Source: Lachnospira sp. (lineage in GTDB: Bacteria; Bacillota; Clostridia; Lachnospirales; Lachnospiraceae). Taken from it: a stretch of DNA of 38,219 nucleotides. The stretch is taken from assembly GCA_015057605.1 (NCBI GenBank), contig SVDX01000026.1, positions 1 to 38,219 of the forward strand. The letters run 5' to 3'. Position numbers and translations under genes: made by a program. The notes beneath the pieces were generated by a model. It had not been told where the DNA came from. It was given only the letters and a program-made list of their open reading frames with translations, and searched no databases. Of the stretch, positions 9,109 to 16,699 are shown piece after piece (within the stretch, counting starts at the first letter, position 1; every line of letters starts with the position of its first letter).

Positions 9109-9333
9109 TTATACTAATTTGTTTAAGTAGTCTAAGATGTCTCCAACTGTCTTTAATTGTTCTAAGTCCTCTGTAGGAATTTCAACATTGTATTCTTCCT
9201 CTAAAGCCATTACTAATTCAAATAACTCTAAAGAATCGCTTCCTAAATCATCCTTAAATGATGTGCTTTCAGTAATTGTTGAAACATCTGCTCCTGTTGT
9301 TTCTGAAATAATCTCTTTAATCTTGTCTAACAT
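9109..9333 (-). CDS. acpP: Acyl carrier protein
   Basis: Carries growing acyl chains on 4'-phosphopantetheine. The 74-residue acidic protein has the DSL motif in DDLGSDSLELFELVM, with S34 as attachment site. GGAAGG precedes the ATG. It sits second in the fab operon, with a 51-base gap to fabH that contains a small hairpin. The product is normally needed in large molar excess over the enzymes. Confidence 0.97.
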   Translation of the reverse strand: MLDKIKEIISETTGADVSTITESTSFKDDLGSDSLELFELVMALEEEYNVEIPTEDLEQLKTVGDILDYLNKLV

Positions 9334-9363
9334 TTTTATTACCTTCCTTTTATGTAATTTATA

Positions 9364-9387
9364 TAGTAATCCGCTTTGCGGTAACTA
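9364..9387 (-). promoter_or_regulatory. Small hairpin at the fabH-acpP junction
   Basis: On the minus strand TAGT-TA-CCGC-AAA-GCGG-AT-TACTA can fold with CCGC/GCGG as core and TAGT/ACTA as base. The fabH stop lies in its 5' arm. There is no T-run, so it is not a terminator. It could be a processing or stabilising element raising acpP mRNA over fabH (inference). Confidence 0.35.
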
Positions 9388-10341
9388 CCACTCTAAAACT
9401 GCAGCTCCCCAGGAAAGACCACCGCCAAATCCTGCCATAACTATTTTGTCGCCACATTTTAATTTACCTGCTCTATTTAATTCATCTAATAGAATAGGTA
9501 TACTTGCTGATGACGTGTTGCCGTATTTTTGCATATTTGTTGGGAACTTTTCAATATCCTCTCCAAGTCTCTTTGCAACACTTTCAATAATACGATAGTT
9601 CGCCTGATGAAGCACATACATAGCTACATCCTTAAGTTCAAGTCCTGCCTTAGATACTACTTCATTAATAATCTCAGGCACTCTTCTTACTGCAAACTTA
9701 AATACTTCCTGTCCATCCATCTCTATAAATTGATGATGCTCGCTCGCATCTACATTTTTATCCTTGATTCCTGCACAGGTAAGCGCGCTACCCTTAGCGC
9801 CATCTGAATATCCAGCAACTTGATTATTACCACCATACTTTGAGCTTACAACCGCTGCACCAGCTCCATCTCCAAAGAGTATACAGCTTCTTCTATCAGT
9901 CCAGTCCACAATGTTAGACAAGCATTCCGAACCTACTACTAATATATTATTATATATGCCTGCGTTAATATAAGCAATGGCTGTATTGTAACCAAATATA
10001 AATCCTGAACAAGCCGAGTTCAAGTCGAAACAACATGCTTTCGTTGCACCAATTTCTTTCTGCACCAAAGCCGCTGTCGTAGGCATTGCACTATTGGCTG
10101 TAAGCGTACTTACAATAATCATATCAATATCTTTAGCATTTATCTTAGCATCTTCAAGAGCTTTCTTAGCTGCCTCAACTGCCATAGATGTTGTAGTCTC
10201 GCTCTCAGAAATACATCTACTTCTTATACCTGTTCTTTCTTTAATCCATTCATCACTTGTTTCAACTATTGTTGCCATCTCATTATTATCAATAACTCTT
10301 GCTGGTACACATGAACCAGTTCCAATAATCTTTCCTATCAT
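9385..10341 (-). CDS. fabH: 3-oxoacyl-ACP synthase III (KAS III)
   Basis: Starts fatty-acid synthesis by condensing an acyl-CoA primer with malonyl-ACP. The 318-residue protein carries the Cys-His-Asn triad C111 (DLNSACSGF), H245 (VLHQANYRI) and N275 (YGNTSSAS), plus the C-terminal GFGGGLSWGAAVLEW. It is the first gene of the operon. The ATG is preceded by AAAGG eight bases away and by a 57-base leader containing tandem operator-like boxes. Confidence 0.97.
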   Translation of the reverse strand: MIGKIIGTGSCVPARVIDNNEMATIVETSDEWIKERTGIRSRCISESETTTSMAVEAAKKALEDAKINAKDIDMIIVSTLTANSAMPTTAALVQKEIGATKACCFDLNSACSGFIFGYNTAIAYINAGIYNNILVVGSECLSNIVDWTDRRSCILFGDGAGAAVVSSKYGGNNQVAGYSDGAKGSALTCAGIKDKNVDASEHHQFIEMDGQEVFKFAVRRVPEIINEVVSKAGLELKDVAMYVLHQANYRIIESVAKRLGEDIEKFPTNMQKYGNTSSASIPILLDELNRAGKLKCGDKIVMAGFGGGLSWGAAVLEW

Positions 10342-10358
10342 ATCTGTTGCCTTTCATT

Positions 10359-10406
10359 ATTTTGAGTTGCAAATATTTTGATACCCAAATGTTTTTACAT
10401 TCAAAG
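10359..10406 (-). promoter_or_regulatory. Three tandem 16-bp operator-like boxes (FabT-like)
   Basis: Read on the plus strand, 10359-10374 is ATTTTGAGTTGCAAAT, 10375-10390 is ATTTTGATACCCAAAT and 10391-10406 is GTTTTTACATTCAAAG. The first two are TTTGA-N3-xCAAA and match the remembered FabT operator core TTTGA-N3-TCAAA at nine of ten fixed bases; the third is weaker and touches the -10 box. They abut with no gap and cover the transcription start. Likely repressor sites controlling the fab operon. The regulator gene is not in the window. Confidence 0.55.
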
Positions 10407-10432
10407 TATATCACATCATCCAAATATGTCAA
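10405..10432 (-). promoter_or_regulatory. Promoter of the fab operon
   Basis: Minus strand: -35 TTGACA (10432-10427), a 16-bp spacer and -10 TATACT (10410-10405) with an extended TG. Predicted start near 10398, giving a leader of about 57 bases before the fabH ATG. No other promoter this good lies upstream of fabH. Confidence 0.8.
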
Positions 10433-10459
10433 GAAGATTTTTCAAAAAATGAGCCATGC

Positions 10460-10522
10460 ATAACTTAGTATAAAATTTCTGACTAGAGTTTACTCTAAGG
10501 CAGAGATTTTGTGCTAAGTTAT
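10460..10522 (+). ncRNA. Long hairpin of repeat unit 1
   Basis: Arms 10460-10481 and 10501-10522 pair over 22 bp with three U-G wobbles and no mismatches on the plus strand. The 19-base apex holds a second stem TAGAGT/ACTCTA. Its sequence differs from the matching hairpin in units 2 and 3 while the shape is kept. Confidence 0.55.
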
Positions 10523-10594
10523 ATACGGCGAATGCCGTGAACCGAGCGAGTGGTAGCTCGCGAGGTTGGCATGGCTCATTTAGTAGAGGGATGC

Positions 10595-10656
10595 ATAGAT
10601 GGTGAAAATGGTCTGGCTAAAGTTTTACTTTAAGACAGGCCATTTTTGCTATCTAT
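10595..10656 (+). ncRNA. Long hairpin of repeat unit 2
   Basis: Arms 10595-10615 and 10636-10656 pair over 21 bp with four G-U or U-G wobbles on the plus strand. The apex stem is TAAAGT/ACTTTA, covarying with TAGAGT/ACTCTA of unit 1. Confidence 0.55.
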
Positions 10657-10728
10657 ATACGGCGAATGCCACAAACCGAACAAGCGGCAGCTTGTGAGGT
10701 TGGCATGGCTCTTTTAGTAGAGGGATGC

Positions 10729-10790
10729 ATAGATGGTGAAAATGGTCTGGCTAAAGTTTTACTTTAAGACAGACCATTTTTGCTATCTAT
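10729..10790 (+). ncRNA. Long hairpin of repeat unit 3
   Basis: Arms 10729-10749 and 10770-10790 pair over 21 bp. Nearly identical to unit 2 (134-bp period); one wobble of unit 2 is an A-U pair here. Unit 4 (from 10855) lacks this hairpin altogether. Confidence 0.55.
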
Positions 10791-10944
10791 ATACGGCGAA
10801 TGCCACAAACCGAGCGAGTGGTAGCTCGCGAGGTTGGCATGGCTCATTTAGTAGAGGGATGCTATATATCGCGAATGCCGTGAACCGAGCGAGTGGTAGC
10901 TCGCGAGGTTGGCATGGCTCATTTAGTAGAGTTCATTAAAACAC

Positions 10945-10987
10945 AAAAATACGGTCAAAATGAGCATTTCATTCTGACCGTATTTTT
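10945..10987. terminator. Bidirectional terminator after valS and after the repeat array
   Basis: A 13-bp perfect stem AAAAATACGGTCA (10945-10957) pairs with 10975-10987, continued by an inner AATGA/TCATT. T-rich tails follow on both strands. On the minus strand it begins three bases beyond the valS stop. On the plus strand it would end any transcript of the repeat array. Confidence 0.88.
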
Positions 10988-10989
10988 AT

Positions 10990-13623
10990 TTATTGTAACG
11001 CATTTATTCTTTCTTTAACTTGTTCCATCATTTGAGTATACTTCTCAAGCTTAGCCTTTTCTTCATCTATCTTTGCCTGAGGTGCCTTGCTAACAAATTT
11101 TTCATTTGAAAGCATACCATTTACTCTTGCCAATTCGCCTTGAAGACGTTTTTCTTCATTACGAAGACGTTCAAGTTCCTTCTCAATATCAACTAAATCT
11201 GCAAATGGCATATAGATTACTGCCTTTGGAATTACTGTTGATACGGCATCTTCTGCAATACCTGATTTATCGTTTTGAATAATTACTTCATTTGCATAAG
11301 CAAGTGTTGCAAAGAATACTTTACCGTTAGCAAATATATCTCTAACTGCTTCGTCTTCTGATACTACATATACTGTAGCCTTTCTTGAAGGCGCAACGTT
11401 CATGCTTGTTCTTACAGTTCTGATACCTCTTACAGCTTCCTTAATTGTCTCGATTGCATTTTCATCAGTTGCAAAATTCCATTCTTCCTTAAACTGTGGC
11501 CATGAAGAAATCATAATTGATTCCTCTTCGTCCTGAAGGTTACAGAAGATTTCTTCTGTAATAAATGGCATATATGGATGTAAAAGCTTAAGCGAGTTGA
11601 TAAGTACTGTCTTAAGTGTCCACATAGCTGCTGCCTTTGTTGTATCAGCATCATTGTAAAGTCTTGGCTTAACCATTTCGATATACCAGTCGCAGAACTC
11701 TTCCCAAATGAAATCGTAAAGCTTTTGAACTGCTATACCTAAATCGTATTTGTCCATATTGTCAGTGATTTCCTTCGCAAGGTGGTTAACCTTTGAAAGT
11801 ATCCACTTATCTGCACTTGTAAGTTTAGATAAATCCACATTGTCATATGAACCGTTGTCGTTCATCATAATAAATCTTGAAGCATTCCATACCTTGTTAG
11901 CAAAGTTTCTTGAAGCTTCAACTCTCTCCCAGTAGAATCTCATATCGTTACCAGGAGCGTTACCTGTTACAAGTGTAAATCTAAGTGCATCTGCACCGTA
12001 TTTTTCAATTACCTCAAGTGGGTCGATACCATTGCCTAATGATTTACTCATCTTACGACCCTGTGAGTCTCTTACTAAACCGTGGAATAATACCTTGCCA
12101 AATGGTTTCTCACCCATATGCTCAAAGCCTGAAAATATCATACGGATTACCCAGAAGAAGATAATATCATAACCTGTTACAAGTACATCTGTTGGATAGA
12201 AATATTCTAATTCTGGTGTCTTTTCAGGCCAGCCAAGTGTTGAGAATGGCCATAATGCTGAACTAAACCATGTATCAAGTGTATCTTCATCCTGTGTAAG
12301 CTTTGTGCCGTTACATTTTGAACAACTGCATGGTGCTGTTCTTGATACGATAATCTCACCACATTCGTCACAGTAGTATGCAGGAATTCTATGTCCCCAC
12401 CATAACTGTCTTGAAATACACCAGTCTCTGATATTGTCTGTCCAGTTGTAATATGTCTTGTCCATTCTTTCAGGCATCAACTGAATGTCACCTGTCTTAA
12501 CAGCTTCAACTGCAGGCTTAATAAGCTCTGACATCTTAACAAACCACTGTTGCTTAATCATCGGTTCAACAGTTGTCTTACATCTGTCATGTGTACCAAC
12601 GTTATGGCTGTGTGGCTCTACCTTTACAAGTAAGCCTAATGCTTCAAGGTCAGCAACAATTGCCTTTCTTGCTGCATATCTGTCCATACCTGCATATTTG
12701 CCACCCTTTTCGTTAATTGTAGCATCATCATTCATAACATTTATTTCTGGTAGGTTATGTCTCTTACCTACTTCAAAGTCGTTAGGGTCGTGCGCTGGAG
12801 TAATCTTAACAACACCTGTACCAAATTCCTTATCTACATATGTGTCAGCAACTACTGGAATCTCCTTATTAACAAGTGGTAATACTACCATCTTGCCGAT
12901 TAAGTGCTGATATCTTTCATCATCAGGATGAACTGCAACCGCTGTATCGCCTAGTAATGTTTCTGGTCTTGTTGTTGCAATTTCAACAAATTCCTCAGAG
13001 CCTGCTACTGGGTAGTTAATGTGCCAGAAGAAACCTGCTTGATCCTCATGTTCAACTTCAGCATCTGAAATAGAAGTCTGACATACCGGACACCAGTTAA
13101 CAATTCTTGAGCCCTTATAAATAAGACCCTTTTCATATAATTTAATAAATACTTCTTCTACAGCCTTTGAACAGCCTTCGTCTAAAGTAAATCTTTCTCT
13201 GTCCCAATCGCAAGAAGAACCTAATTTTCTAAGCTGACTTGTAATAGTTCCGCCGTATTCTTCTTTCCATTCCCAAGTTCTCTTTAAGAAACCTTCTCTA
13301 CCAAGCTCGTCCTTATCAATGCCTTCTTTTCTTAAAGCTTCAATAACCTTAACCTCTGTTGAGATACTTGCGTGGTCTGTTCCTGGAACCCAAAGTGCTT
13401 CATAGCCTTGCATTCTCTTGTATCTTATAAGAATATCCTGTAAGGTATTGTCAAGGGCATGTCCCATATGAAGCTTACCTGTAATATTTGGTGGTGGCAT
13501 CACGATGGTAAATGGCTTTTTGTCCTTATTTACTTCTGCATGAAAATATTTTTTGTTTGTCCATTTTTCATATAATCTGCCTTCTATGTCGGCAGGGTTA
13601 TAATTCTTTTCTAACTCTTTCAT
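10990..13623 (-). CDS. valS: Valyl-tRNA synthetase
   Basis: Charges tRNA-Val and edits mischarged Thr. The 877-residue class I synthetase has [14 protein letters not shown] with HMGH at 52-55, the CP1 editing domain at about 200-340 ([32 protein letters not shown]), the KMSKS loop at 524-528, an anticodon-binding region and the valine-specific C-terminal coiled coil from about residue 810. TTGGAGG precedes the ATG. It has its own near-consensus promoter just upstream and no T-box leader, because the preceding gene ends only 33 bases away. Confidence 0.97.
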   Translation of the reverse strand: MKELEKNYNPADIEGRLYEKWTNKKYFHAEVNKDKKPFTIVMPPPNITGKLHMGHALDNTLQDILIRYKRMQGYEALWVPGTDHASISTEVKVIEALRKEGIDKDELGREGFLKRTWEWKEEYGGTITSQLRKLGSSCDWDRERFTLDEGCSKAVEEVFIKLYEKGLIYKGSRIVNWCPVCQTSISDAEVEHEDQAGFFWHINYPVAGSEEFVEIATTRPETLLGDTAVAVHPDDERYQHLIGKMVVLPLVNKEIPVVADTYVDKEFGTGVVKITPAHDPNDFEVGKRHNLPEINVMNDDATINEKGGKYAGMDRYAARKAIVADLEALGLLVKVEPHSHNVGTHDRCKTTVEPMIKQQWFVKMSELIKPAVEAVKTGDIQLMPERMDKTYYNWTDNIRDWCISRQLWWGHRIPAYYCDECGEIIVSRTAPCSCSKCNGTKLTQDEDTLDTWFSSALWPFSTLGWPEKTPELEYFYPTDVLVTGYDIIFFWVIRMIFSGFEHMGEKPFGKVLFHGLVRDSQGRKMSKSLGNGIDPLEVIEKYGADALRFTLVTGNAPGNDMRFYWERVEASRNFANKVWNASRFIMMNDNGSYDNVDLSKLTSADKWILSKVNHLAKEITDNMDKYDLGIAVQKLYDFIWEEFCDWYIEMVKPRLYNDADTTKAAAMWTLKTVLINSLKLLHPYMPFITEEIFCNLQDEEESIMISSWPQFKEEWNFATDENAIETIKEAVRGIRTVRTSMNVAPSRKATVYVVSEDEAVRDIFANGKVFFATLAYANEVIIQNDKSGIAEDAVSTVIPKAVIYMPFADLVDIEKELERLRNEEKRLQGELARVNGMLSNEKFVSKAPQAKIDEEKAKLEKYTQMMEQVKERINALQ

Positions 13624-13648
13624 AAATTTCCTCCAAGCAATAATGTTA

Positions 13649-13677
13649 ATATTACTTTACATTTTTTTATTTGTCAA
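13649..13677 (-). promoter_or_regulatory. Promoter of valS
   Basis: Minus strand: -35 TTGACA (13677-13672), a 17-bp spacer and -10 TAATAT (13654-13649). The -35 lies inside the last codons of the upstream gene. The predicted leader is only about 20 bases. Confidence 0.7.
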
Positions 13678-14790
13678 CATTGTCAACGTTTCTTTTGCTT
13701 CATTTATACTTTCCGTATATTTTTCAATCTGCTCTCTAAGCTTTTGTCGTCTTACATTATATCTATGCCTTACCTCAACCATTTCTTTTGGTTCTATAAG
13801 TGCCCAAATGTCATTTTGCCATACGCTTGGATCGTAAAGATTAAGCGATGTAAGAATATCATTTAATGTATTTAGCAGCTGATTAAGTCTTTGTGTCGTC
13901 TGTTGATATTTTTGTCGCTCTCTCTTAGTTTCAAGGAATAAGCCATAGTAATGACTTAGCTCATAAGCATTTACAACGTCATACTTTTCACGTTGAAACT
14001 CAATACTTGCAACAATATTGACGTACTTTATCTTGACCTTGTTGTGTATCATAATAGCTCTGTTAAGCTTTTTCTCCGATTCCTTTATGACTCGAACGAT
14101 ATTTTGTAGCTTAACTAAAAGCATAACAACAAATATTGCTGCTACCAGTATTACCACCAAAAATGCAGTATCTCTTGAAGTATCATTTCCAAGTGAGAGA
14201 TTTGTTATAATAAATGCAGCAAATATAGTTATTAAGAATATAATTGATATAGTCGAAAGATGCTTAATTCGTCTTTGTGAGGCCTGAGCATCCTTGATAT
14301 CGCAACGTATCTCAAACTTTGTAGCATCCATCATTTTCATATCATTTTTAACAGTTTCATAGTACTTCTCATCATTTTGAAGTTTAACCACTGCATCAGG
14401 AATCTCATCTTCGTATTTTTCATACAAAATGTATCTGCCATTACTTATTTTGCTTTCTGTCGTCTGATATATCTTACGGTCCACAGTAAGGCTTTGTATT
14501 TCCTTTGCGATTTCGACAATTTTGTTCTTCTCGGCACCATCAAGTAGGTCTATAAGCTGAATGTCTGAAAGATATGAGCTTACTATCTTATATTCTTCCT
14601 TTACCTTAGCAAGCATCTCGCAGGATTCCTTTATCTGCTCTTCTCTGACTCGTACATATTTATTTAATTCCTCGCCTTCAAGAGTTTCTAAATCCACCTT
14701 TTCCATCTCAAGGCCATACTCATAGTGTTCGCTATTATCTATTATCTTTTTTATTTTTTTCTTTTTACCGAATAATCCAAATAATCCCAT
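13657..14790 (-). CDS. Membrane-anchored coiled-coil protein, function unknown
   Basis: I do not recognise a characterised family. The 377-residue protein begins MGLFGLFGKKKKIKK, a short glycine/phenylalanine segment followed by a lysine patch. Residues about 40-170 and 228-370 are charged, heptad-like helices. Between them are two hydrophobic segments at about 179-199 and 208-226, which form a hairpin in the membrane and would put both helical arms in the cytoplasm. AAGGAGG lies 13 bases before the ATG, inside the end of the preceding gene (two-base gap). It is the last of four unknown genes running from the DUF5717-like gene and may anchor their products to the membrane (inference). Confidence 0.8.
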   Translation of the reverse strand: MGLFGLFGKKKKIKKIIDNSEHYEYGLEMEKVDLETLEGEELNKYVRVREEQIKESCEMLAKVKEEYKIVSSYLSDIQLIDLLDGAEKNKIVEIAKEIQSLTVDRKIYQTTESKISNGRYILYEKYEDEIPDAVVKLQNDEKYYETVKNDMKMMDATKFEIRCDIKDAQASQRRIKHLSTISIIFLITIFAAFIITNLSLGNDTSRDTAFLVVILVAAIFVVMLLVKLQNIVRVIKESEKKLNRAIMIHNKVKIKYVNIVASIEFQREKYDVVNAYELSHYYGLFLETKRERQKYQQTTQRLNQLLNTLNDILTSLNLYDPSVWQNDIWALIEPKEMVEVRHRYNVRRQKLREQIEKYTESINEAKETLTMLTNKKM

Positions 14791-14792
14791 AG

Positions 14793-15602
14793 CTACTTCG
14801 TAACCTCCTTATATTCGTCTATCCAGTTTGAAAGCATTTTGTTTATGCTGCTTTGATACTCAGAATAGTTACCTTTTTCTATAAGCTTAAATGTATAATC
14901 AATGTTTTTTAAATCCTCCTCGGCATTTGCATCATTTAAAACCACCTCTAACTGATGCATAGCAGTGTAGTAGCTGTCTTCATCTGCATTTTCAGGGTCC
15001 TTTTCATTAGCAAGCTTGTTAGCAATATAGTACATCTTTAAGGACTCTGGATTATGTGTTAATTCATAAGCCTTTTTAAATAGCTTTGAGGCATCTTTAA
15101 ATAAGAATAGCTTTGCATATGCAACCGCCATATTATGATTAATATTTCCCACAAAAACTGGCTCATAACGGGATGCATTTGAAAGTAGCTCAGAATAGGT
15201 TTTTATAGCACTATTATATCTTCTTGAGTTTAGAAAATTATCACCCTTAAGCTTAATTCTTATCTCAACTGGTTGTGTAAGAAGCTCTTTTATCTCATTT
15301 TCAAAAGCTTTTATCTCATCTGCAGTATAATAATCAATATAGCTGATTATAGCCATAATATATTGGCTAAGAGGTGCTTTATCATTTCTTAATGCCCTTA
15401 GCATATCTGATAAAGGCTTTTCTTCTAATTCTGTCGCTATGTAGTCTATGAGCTCGTCTGAAATAAAATCATCATCAAGCGTATATACATTGTTATAGAT
15501 ATAATAGCATAGCTCTTCTAAGGAATATATATTTATCATTATTCCCGAAATATAATATGCTCTTTTTCCCAGCTTTGTTCTACACAGCTTTAAACCGCTC
15601 AT
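14793..15602 (-). CDS. TPR-like helical protein, function unknown
   Basis: A 269-residue protein without signal peptide or membrane segments. Residues about 130-215 look like two or three tetratricopeptide helix pairs (KGDNFLNSRRYNSAIKTYSELL, then NHNMAVAYAKLFLFKDASKLFKKAYEL). The N-terminal part is acidic and helical. TPR proteins usually act as scaffolds, so it may connect neighbouring products. The start at 15602 has AAGGA upstream; an ATG 21 codons later is possible. Gap to the upstream gene is 16 bases, to the downstream one two bases, so it is certainly part of the same transcript. Confidence 0.8.
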   Translation of the reverse strand: MSGLKLCRTKLGKRAYYISGIMINIYSLEELCYYIYNNVYTLDDDFISDELIDYIATELEEKPLSDMLRALRNDKAPLSQYIMAIISYIDYYTADEIKAFENEIKELLTQPVEIRIKLKGDNFLNSRRYNSAIKTYSELLSNASRYEPVFVGNINHNMAVAYAKLFLFKDASKLFKKAYELTHNPESLKMYYIANKLANEKDPENADEDSYYTAMHQLEVVLNDANAEEDLKNIDYTFKLIEKGNYSEYQSSINKMLSNWIDEYKEVTK

Positions 15603-15618
15603 ATTCTTTCATCCTTAC

Positions 15619-16686
15619 TTAAATCGTAATATTAGTAGTAACATTTGCTTTAGTGGCTTTATAAAATTCACCAAAGCCTTTATCCTTAATAGTTATTGTA
15701 AATGTATTATCGCTCTCAAATTCAAGTTCTAAGCCCACTCTTGTTGTTCGTGGCTTTCTCTTTGGGAAATCTTCTAAAGGTATCTCATAGCATTTGATTT
15801 CCTTTTCATTAAGCTTATCCACGTATATATTGATTGTATTACAATCATCCAATATAAAGTCATATTGATTATTCGTATAGTACCAGTTCGAACCACATTT
15901 TACCATGCGTAAATCCTTTTCACTGCCCTTTTCATCTATGCGTACAAATACATCTGCCTTTATTCGCTCATTGCAGGCATACACATAGTTAGCTTCAAGC
16001 TTATCTGCCATTAATGCATAATATGCCGCACCCTGCGCGTAAATATTTTGCCCTATAAATACCCTTCTTCTTTCGCAGATGTAATTGATAAATGTATCAT
16101 AGCTTCGATTATCCAAGAAGCCCTCTCCCGTAAGATAAACAGAAGAAATGACCTTACCAAACATAAGCTCCGTTGCCACATTCAAAAGTTGCTCGGAAAT
16201 AAGCACGTCTTCGCTATTAATATCTATCTGGTAGCTTGCATTTTCCACATAGCACAGTTGCTTACTTCCAAAACTCTTTATGCTCAATTCACTTACTCTA
16301 AGTCCTGATGCTGAAAAATCAAACAATACGCTGACATTTGAATTTAATTCTCTGCTTTGATTAAGCATATATGTTATAAATGCTTCATTATAGCCTATTA
16401 ACTTTATATCAGGTAAATCAGTACTTTCGCTTATTTTAGCAAGATATTCTTTTGTAAAATTCTCTACGGCAACTACTATTTTATCCTCTGTTGCATCCTC
16501 AAATTCAGCCTTAGCATTTGAAAGCATATATTCAAGTATCCTTGATACATCATCCGCAAAGCATTCATTGGCTATCTGAGTAACATCTTCACCAATCGGT
16601 AGCTTTACAGTCTCTACCTGATTTTCGGTAATGTTATATACACTTATTTGTGAATAATCTCTCGCCAGACATATACCTGCTATCAC
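15619..16686 (-). CDS. DUF5716-like protein with Hsp70/actin-type ATPase features
   Basis: The frame can be extended to an ATG at 16716, but that lies in the preceding gene. GTG 16686 has AGGAGG seven bases upstream and starts VIAGICLARDYSQISVYN, so the protein is 355 residues. Features recalling the Hsp70/actin fold: an N-terminal AGICLARDYSQISVYN strand pair, VSVLFDFSASGLRVSEL (phosphate 2-like), SSVYLTGEGF (adenosine-like) and IGQNIYAQGAAYYAL, followed by a beta-rich tail with VGLELEFESDNTFTITIKDKG. The glycines of a standard ATP site are poorly kept, so ATPase activity is unsure. I believe it matches DUF5716; that is from memory. Confidence 0.75.
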   Translation of the reverse strand: MIAGICLARDYSQISVYNITENQVETVKLPIGEDVTQIANECFADDVSRILEYMLSNAKAEFEDATEDKIVVAVENFTKEYLAKISESTDLPDIKLIGYNEAFITYMLNQSRELNSNVSVLFDFSASGLRVSELSIKSFGSKQLCYVENASYQIDINSEDVLISEQLLNVATELMFGKVISSVYLTGEGFLDNRSYDTFINYICERRRVFIGQNIYAQGAAYYALMADKLEANYVYACNERIKADVFVRIDEKGSEKDLRMVKCGSNWYYTNNQYDFILDDCNTINIYVDKLNEKEIKCYEIPLEDFPKRKPRTTRVGLELEFESDNTFTITIKDKGFGEFYKATKANVTTNITI

Positions 16687-16699
16687 GAAAGCACCTCCT

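Larger units (their letters stand above)
10449..10930 (+). repeat. Four-unit array of a structured repeat, probably plus-strand RNA
   Basis: Four related units fill most of the fabH-valS gap, starting near 10449, 10588, 10722 and 10855. Each ends with a conserved hairpin: AACC-GA-stem-loop-stem-GA-GGTT-GGCAT. Its 6-bp tip is GCGAGU/GCUCGC in units 1, 3 and 4 and ACAAGC/GCUUGU in unit 2, a covarying change with a GGUA or GGCA loop. Units 1-3 also have a 21-22 bp hairpin before it. Unit 1 is closed by an 11-bp pair, ATGAGCCATGC (10449-10459) with 10569-10579. All imperfect pairs are G-U on the plus strand. An open frame across 10733-10939 repeats NRASGSSRGWHGSFSR but is a by-product of the repeat. 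Confidence 0.75.

Noticed and set aside
9364-9387. Transcription terminator between fabH and acpP
   Set aside because: The stem is short and no T-run follows; the rest of the operon depends on read-through.
10449-10930. CRISPR array
   Set aside because: Only four units with uneven lengths; the parts between conserved cores are themselves near-identical in units 2 and 3, and no cas genes are present.
10733-10939. A 68-residue plus-strand open frame repeating NRASGSSRGWHGSFSR
   Set aside because: It follows the structured repeat exactly, has no ribosome binding site and mixes two repeat units; the base-pairing pattern explains the sequence better than a protein does.
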